This document shows positions 5,678 to 9,872 of a stretch of DNA of 9,872 nt, piece after piece. A program made the translations under genes and the position numbers. The stretch covers positions 1-9,872 of the forward strand of contig DASRKX010000092.1 in the NCBI GenBank assembly GCA_035648735.1. Direction: 5' to 3'. The stretch is from REEB95 sp035648735. Lineage in GTDB: Bacteria; Pseudomonadota; Alphaproteobacteria; ATCC43930; CGMCC-115725. The stretch's first letter is position 1. Each line of letters starts with the position of its first letter. A model generated the notes under the pieces. The model was given only the letters and a program-made list of their open reading frames with translations. It was not told the DNA's origin and did not search any database.

Positions 5678-6061
5678 CTAGCGGTTGATCTTTATTCCGC
5701 GATCTTGGATTACGATGAAAATTCTCTTGTCGGCCGTTTTCTGTGCCTGCGAATAGGTTAGCTCAATAACATCCATTTCTTCTGCTACACGTGCCGCCGC
5801 TCGTGGCTCGTAACACTCAATTGAAATTCGGCTAAGTTTTCTAAAACGGCCCTTGCTGCCAATGGGTATTCTTTTGGCGATTTGACGAAAATCTCTGTCG
5901 CCGGTTACGAGAATTGCGCGTTCCTGATCTCCGACCGCAGCAATTAGCTGATCGGGAGAATCGGCGGGCAAAATATCTCTTACCAGTTCGACTTTGTGCC
6001 CACGAGCTTTGAATTTCTCTGCAACAGAGTCAGGCACATTGTTGTCAATGATTAGGTGCAT
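5678..6061 (-). CDS. DUF5615 PIN-like toxin candidate
   Basis: The 127-residue protein starts 'MHLIIDNNVPDSVAEKFKARGH', with the early acidic D6 of the PIN-like fold, and has 'AILVTGDRDFRQIAKR' (49-64) with D55 and D57, the T-x-D-x-D-F motif of DUF5615/Mut7-C-type nuclease-like proteins. Such proteins are predicted toxins paired with DUF433 antitoxins; a VapC-like RNase activity is plausible but not shown. It lies 24 bases downstream of the DUF433 gene on the same strand. An in-frame TTG at 6070 (adding LLV-type residues) is an alternative start: GGGTGA (6082-6077) would be correctly spaced for it, whereas the ATG at 6061 gives the usual family N-terminus. Base composition is far less GC-rich than the flanks. 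Confidence 0.82.
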   Translation of the reverse strand: MHLIIDNNVPDSVAEKFKARGHKVELVRDILPADSPDQLIAAVGDQERAILVTGDRDFRQIAKRIPIGSKGRFRKLSRISIECYEPRAAARVAEEMDVIELTYSQAQKTADKRIFIVIQDRGIKINR

Positions 6062-6085
6062 GACGAGCAAGGTTTGATCACCCGC

Positions 6086-6727
6086 CTATGCTCGCTTGGC
6101 TTTCTTTACCTCATGCTGCAGCGCTGCCTTAACGTCTTGTTCCGTGAGAGTTGGGTACTCACGGATGATATTTGCAGGCGAATAGCCCGCTTCATGGAAG
6201 CGCTGAATTGCCCGGACGGGAATACGGGTTCCAGCTACCGCCCATGCATTGTGAATAATAAAGCGGTGCTTCTCGATTCGCCCTATTTGGGCAGGCGTTC
6301 TCTGCCTAAGTTTGTTCGCTGCTTCGGCAACGTCTTCCATGATCGTTTTCAGCGGAAGCGCAGCATATTGACCGCTTAAGGCCTCTCTCACTTTTCCAGT
6401 TTCCGGCTCTTTGAAATAAACCGACGTTCCGAGAACATGGAGTGTGAGTTCGGACCACGGCGCGTTGCGATGCTTGTAGAGTTCGACAGCAACCTTGCGG
6501 AGCCTCTGTAGGGGGATTCTATAATCCCCTCTAAGGATGCTCAGTGTTCTCAAACCGACGACGTTTTGGAAAGAATAAATGCGTCCAACCGGCGTTCGCT
6601 GCATCGAACCATATTCAGGATTGAAAAATCCGGTTTTGTCCCAATACCGTAGCTGTCCGTGTGTCAGGCCGGTTAGCCTGACTACGTGATCGGCGTCAAA
6701 TGCGCGAATTACGCTGATGTCCGACAT
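6086..6727 (-). CDS. MerR-like HTH plus DUF433 antitoxin candidate
   Basis: The 213-residue protein combines two recognisable parts. Residues 10-80 resemble a MerR-type helix-turn-helix ('FDADHVVRLTGLTHGQLRYWDKTGFF', then 'RIYSFQNVVGLRTLSILRG'). Residues 153-205 are a DUF433 domain ('GTRIPVRAIQRFHEAGYSPANIIREYPTLTEQDVKAAL'). DUF433 proteins are usually 70-90 residues long and act as predicted antitoxins next to PIN-like toxins; here the DNA-binding part would provide autoregulation. The ATG at 6727 is chosen because it gives a MerR-like N-terminus directly; an upstream in-frame ATG at 6823 adds 32 residues without domain character. A 16-base inverted repeat lies seven bases before the start. 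From memory this resembles the mycobacterial VapB45/VapC45 type, to be verified. Lower G+C suggests acquisition. Confidence 0.83.
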   Translation of the reverse strand: MSDISVIRAFDADHVVRLTGLTHGQLRYWDKTGFFNPEYGSMQRTPVGRIYSFQNVVGLRTLSILRGDYRIPLQRLRKVAVELYKHRNAPWSELTLHVLGTSVYFKEPETGKVREALSGQYAALPLKTIMEDVAEAANKLRQRTPAQIGRIEKHRFIIHNAWAVAGTRIPVRAIQRFHEAGYSPANIIREYPTLTEQDVKAALQHEVKKAKRA

Positions 6728-6733
6728 GTTGCC

Positions 6734-6749
6734 AGTATCGTAACATACT
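6734..6749 (-). promoter_or_regulatory. Inverted repeat upstream of the DUF433 gene, possible operator
   Basis: Arms AGTAT (6734-6738) and ATACT (6745-6749) flank six bases, just ahead of the antitoxin start at 6727. MerR-type regulators bind dyad-symmetric sites in their own promoters, so autoregulation is a reasonable guess. TATGTT (6747-6742) could be a -10 box, but no good -35 box was found. Confidence 0.4.
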
Positions 6750-6842
6750 CGGGAATCAGTCGTGGAGAGCCTTTTTGAGTGGGCGCCATAGTGAGATTTG
6801 GCGCTTTCACAAAGCTTGCGCAAGCGTGGCCGAAACTCATAC

Positions 6843-8399
6843 TTACGCCTTCAGCCACGCCGCCAGATATTTTTCCGCCGCGCGAAAATCGCCCGCCGGT
6901 GCGGCGAGGCCGATATAGCCGTCGGGGCGGATGAGGTAGAGCCCGCTGCCGTAGCGTTGGGCTAGCTCGCCCGCGATATCCTGCGCCGGGCCGAGCGCAA
7001 TGGTTTTGACCAGATCGCCGAAGCGCGCCGGCGGATTGTCCGCCGCGTTTCCCGCCCCGCCCGCCTTGGCCCCCGCTGTTTTGGTCGCGCCGCCGATCTC
7101 GAGCAGGGTGAATCCCGTGCGGTGGAATGCATCGAAGAGCTGCGCGATCTCTCCCCCCGCATCGAGGAAGGCCGCGTCGGGCGCGCGGCTGCCGGGCTTC
7201 AGTTTTCCGCCGCCGCCGCGGCTCAGGGCGCTTTGCGGATAGGCGATGTTGAGCTCGGTCATGGCGGTGGCGAAGCCGCGGCGGACCGGCGGTAGCTTCA
7301 TCAGCAGCCATGCCGCCGCGTTGCGCAGCGCCTGGAGCAGCGGATTGCGAATGGTGGCGATTCGCGTCAGGTTGGTCGCGTTGCGCAGCACCATCGCGCC
7401 GACGGCGCTGCGCTCCGGCGAATATGTCGCGAGCAGCACCGGCCGCGCGTGGCCCCGGCTGACCAGCGCCAGCTTCCACGCCAGATTGACCGAATCCTGG
7501 ATGCCGGTGTTCATGCCCTGGCCGCCGGCCGGGCTGTGGATGTGCGCCGCGTCGCCGGCGAGGAAGACGCGGCCGCGCCGGTAATCCGCCACCTTGCGCT
7601 CGTTGATGTGGAAGAGCGACAGCCACACCGGGTCGTGCGCGGTGAGGCCGCCCGGCCCGCGCTGGTCGAGGATTGTTTGGATAAGTTCCAGCGTCGCCTC
7701 CTTCGGCGCCGCGTTCGCCGGGCCGAGCTCGGCGATGATGCGCACGCGCCCCGCCTTCATCGGGAAGATCGCCAGCACGCCGCGGCGATGCCAGTAGAGG
7801 CCGAGCTCGTCGCCGGCGCCCGGCCCGCGCAGCTGCAAATCGCCCAGCATCCAGACGCCCTGCTCGGAAACGCCCGAGAATTCCATGCCGAGCCCGTGTC
7901 GCACCGCGCTGTGCGCGCCGTCGCAGCCGATGAGATAATCGGCGGCGACATGCTCGGCGCCGCCGTCGGCGCGGCGCAGCGTCGCCACCACGCTGTCGGG
8001 GCCGGGGGTGAATCCGGTCAGCTCGATGCGGCGCTCGACCGTGACGCCGAGCCGTCCCAGATATTCCTCGAGCAGCCGCTCGGTCTCGCTTTGCGGCACG
8101 AAGAGCGCGTAGGGATAGGGCGTCTCGATGCCGGTGAAGTCGATGCGGGCGATGCGGCGCGTGCCGGCGCGGATCTCGGCACGGGTGATCGGCCGGCCGG
8201 CGTCGAGGAATTCCGCGGCGCAGCCCGCCGTCGCGAAATGCTCGAGCGTGCGCGGCCAGACCACCAGCGCCTTCGAATAGGGCGTCGCCGCTGCGGCCTT
8301 CTCGACGATGCGGCAGGGCACGCCCCAGCGCGTCAGCTCGACCGCCAGGGCCAATCCCACCGGCCCGGCACCGGCGATCAGCACGGTCACGTTGCTCAT
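6843..8399 (-). CDS. FAD-dependent aromatic-type monooxygenase (PheA/TfdB family)
   Basis: The 518-residue protein has the three FAD/NADPH signatures of class A flavoprotein hydroxylases: G-A-G-P-V-G (10-15) for the ADP of FAD, 'DYLIGCDGAHSAVR' with D160-G161, and 'GRVFLAGDAAHIHSPAGGQGMNTGIQDSVNLAWKL' with G282-D283. The length and C-terminal part (after about 400, ending 'YLIRPDGYIGLAAPAGDF...') fit the thioredoxin-like C-terminal domain of the phenol hydroxylase/TfdB branch; I see no CxxC in it, as is normal for that branch. These enzymes hydroxylate phenolic or polyketide substrates with O2 and NAD(P)H in the cytoplasm. No degradation pathway genes adjoin it, so the substrate is unknown. 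The ATG at 8399 has no clear ribosome site, and 106 bases separate it from the upstream hydrolase gene. Confidence 0.88.
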   Translation of the reverse strand: MSNVTVLIAGAGPVGLALAVELTRWGVPCRIVEKAAAATPYSKALVVWPRTLEHFATAGCAAEFLDAGRPITRAEIRAGTRRIARIDFTGIETPYPYALFVPQSETERLLEEYLGRLGVTVERRIELTGFTPGPDSVVATLRRADGGAEHVAADYLIGCDGAHSAVRHGLGMEFSGVSEQGVWMLGDLQLRGPGAGDELGLYWHRRGVLAIFPMKAGRVRIIAELGPANAAPKEATLELIQTILDQRGPGGLTAHDPVWLSLFHINERKVADYRRGRVFLAGDAAHIHSPAGGQGMNTGIQDSVNLAWKLALVSRGHARPVLLATYSPERSAVGAMVLRNATNLTRIATIRNPLLQALRNAAAWLLMKLPPVRRGFATAMTELNIAYPQSALSRGGGGKLKPGSRAPDAAFLDAGGEIAQLFDAFHRTGFTLLEIGGATKTAGAKAGGAGNAADNPPARFGDLVKTIALGPAQDIAGELAQRYGSGLYLIRPDGYIGLAAPAGDFRAAEKYLAAWLKA

Positions 8400-8417
8400 G
8401 GCGCGATACTAGCTAAA

Positions 8418-8484
8418 GCAACTCTCGCCCCCAATGGCGGCGATTTCTTCAACGCAACCCTCTCCCCCAATTTGGGGGAGAGGG
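8418..8484. repeat. Perfect 27-base palindrome with degenerate upstream copy
   Basis: CCCTCTCCCCCAA (8458-8470) and its exact reverse complement (8472-8484) flank one central T. Just upstream, GCAACTCTCGCCCCCAATGGCGG (8418-8440) is a diverged version of the same unit, each beginning with GCAAC. The element lies in the spacer between the hydrolase and monooxygenase genes, both minus strand. It may be a dispersed intergenic repeat, and its hairpin could also halt transcription coming from the hydrolase gene, although no T-run follows on that strand. Confidence 0.6.
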
Positions 8485-8505
8485 AAGGGTGAGGGGCCGC
8501 CGCGC

Positions 8506-9339
8506 CTAGGGCGGCGGCAACGCCGCGAGCCAGGACAACACGGTGGCGATCGACGCCTGCGGCGTCGCCAGGTGATTGGCGTGGATGAAGACCAGGGCGC
8601 TCTGCGGATTCTCCGGCGCGAGCGGGAAGAGCAGGCCCATGTTGCGCTGGCTGCGGTCGTCGGTGCCCGAGACGATCAGCAGCGCCGCCTTGACCTTCGG
8701 CAAATTGGCGGCGATCTCCCCGGGCCCCTCGGGGGCGACGAAGCTGGCGAAGGCGAAGGGCGTCGCATGCACCGTGATCGGGCCCTCGCCGTTGCGGCCG
8801 TTGTTGTAATCGGCGAGATCGACGGCGATTTCGCCCCGGCCGGCGGCGATGAGGTTGCGCGCCTTTTCGAGGCTGGCCGCGACATCGGGCTGCGCCGCCA
8901 GGCGGTTGTTCTGCGGCGCGGGCGCCAGCGCCACCACGGCGCGGATGCCGTCCCGCCGCGCGGCATAGCCCAGCGCCGCGCTGCCGCCCAGGCTGTGGCC
9001 GGCGATGACGATCGCGACGGCGCCGCGCGCCTTCAGCCGCGCCACCGCATCGTCGATCTCGGCGAGGCAGGCGGGATAGGGCTTGTCGTAGATGCGCCGG
9101 CCCGACCAGCACATCTCGGGCAGCTCGACGAGATAGCCGGCGCCGGTCAGCGCGCGTGCCAGCCCGGCCAGGAAGGGCGATTGCGGATTGCCCTGCTTGC
9201 CGTGCATCAGCACGATGCCGGTATGCGCCGCTTCGGGCGACGGCTTCGGCGCCGGCTTCGGCTCCGGCGCGGCGCAGAAGGCGAGCGCCAGCGCCGCGAG
9301 GAGGGCGGCGACGGCGCGGGCGGCGCGCGGCAGGCGCAT
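8506..9339 (-). CDS. Exported alpha/beta hydrolase
   Basis: The 277-residue protein begins with a signal-like segment (MRLPRAARAVAALLAALALA, then FCAAPEP) and a proline/lysine-rich linker, so it is probably periplasmic. C22 follows LAF, which is not a canonical lipobox, so lipoprotein status is doubtful. The hydrolase core shows the oxyanion-type 'GIVLMHGKQGNPQS' (41-54), the nucleophile elbow G-H-S116-L-G-G (114-119), an acid candidate in 'SGTDD' (D227/D228) and a histidine candidate in 'FIHANHLATP' (H256). This is the serine/acid/histidine set of esterases and lipases; the substrate is unknown. It starts 28 bases after the pckA stop codon on the same strand with no terminator between, so it is likely cotranscribed with pckA. 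Confidence 0.85.
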   Translation of the reverse strand: MRLPRAARAVAALLAALALAFCAAPEPKPAPKPSPEAAHTGIVLMHGKQGNPQSPFLAGLARALTGAGYLVELPEMCWSGRRIYDKPYPACLAEIDDAVARLKARGAVAIVIAGHSLGGSAALGYAARRDGIRAVVALAPAPQNNRLAAQPDVAASLEKARNLIAAGRGEIAVDLADYNNGRNGEGPITVHATPFAFASFVAPEGPGEIAANLPKVKAALLIVSGTDDRSQRNMGLLFPLAPENPQSALVFIHANHLATPQASIATVLSWLAALPPP

Positions 9340-9367
9340 CGATCGGCCTTGCGCTCGGGCGGTTCGC

Positions 9368-9872
<505 letters not shown>

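Noticed and set aside
5640..6842. Attachment-site direct repeats flanking the low-GC pair
   Set aside because: No convincing matching sequences were found near the two edges by eye, and no integrase or tRNA adjoins.
7449..8492. Long plus-strand open frame of 347 residues opposite the monooxygenase
   Set aside because: Its composition (A, R, D, H, G rich without hydrophobic cores) is typical of the antisense of a GC-rich gene, and the minus-strand frame has clear FAD motifs.

Overview
The window is GC-rich chromosomal DNA from an alphaproteobacterium. Pointers are the DUF1127 small protein, a GGAAC-type (EcfG/PhyR-like) promoter, a short Flp pilin, an ATP-type PEP carboxykinase, and REP-like short palindromes of a kind common in this class. 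I cannot name the genus. No rRNA, tRNA, IS element or CRISPR array was recognised, and no gene-free stretch exceeds about 200 bases.

Layout. Bases 1-633 (minus strand) hold the N-terminal 211 residues of an AsmA-family envelope protein that runs off the left edge. Bases 634-835 carry a nested REP-like palindrome and a well-formed promoter/operator. Bases 836-3178 are a tightly packed plus-strand arsenic operon: arsR, a DUF1127 gene, arsI, arsC and an AqpS-like aquaglyceroporin. A MAPEG-family membrane protein lies tail-to-tail with the last gene, overlapping it by 28 bases. A divergent AT-rich promoter zone (about 3840-3900) precedes a 66-residue conserved-looking small protein. Next come an extended SDR oxidoreductase behind a candidate general-stress promoter, and an orphan-looking Flp pilin with a strong rho-independent terminator.

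From about 5650 to 6840 base composition falls to roughly half G+C. This patch holds a minus-strand toxin-antitoxin-like pair: a MerR-HTH/DUF433 protein followed by a DUF5615 PIN-like protein. It looks like an acquired cassette. The rest is minus strand and GC-rich again: a PheA/TfdB-type FAD monooxygenase, a spacer with a perfect 27-base palindrome, an exported alpha/beta hydrolase, and the C-terminal third of ATP-dependent PEP carboxykinase (pckA), which runs off the right edge.

How the genes work together. In the arsenic operon ArsC would reduce arsenate to arsenite, ArsI would cleave the C-As bond of trivalent methylarsenic to give arsenite, and AqpS would let arsenite leave by diffusion. 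No ArsB or Acr3 pump gene is present. ArsR would release the operon when its C-terminal cysteines bind trivalent arsenic. The unusual member is the DUF1127 gene between arsR and arsI, whose start region is a 14-base duplicate of the arsI start region.
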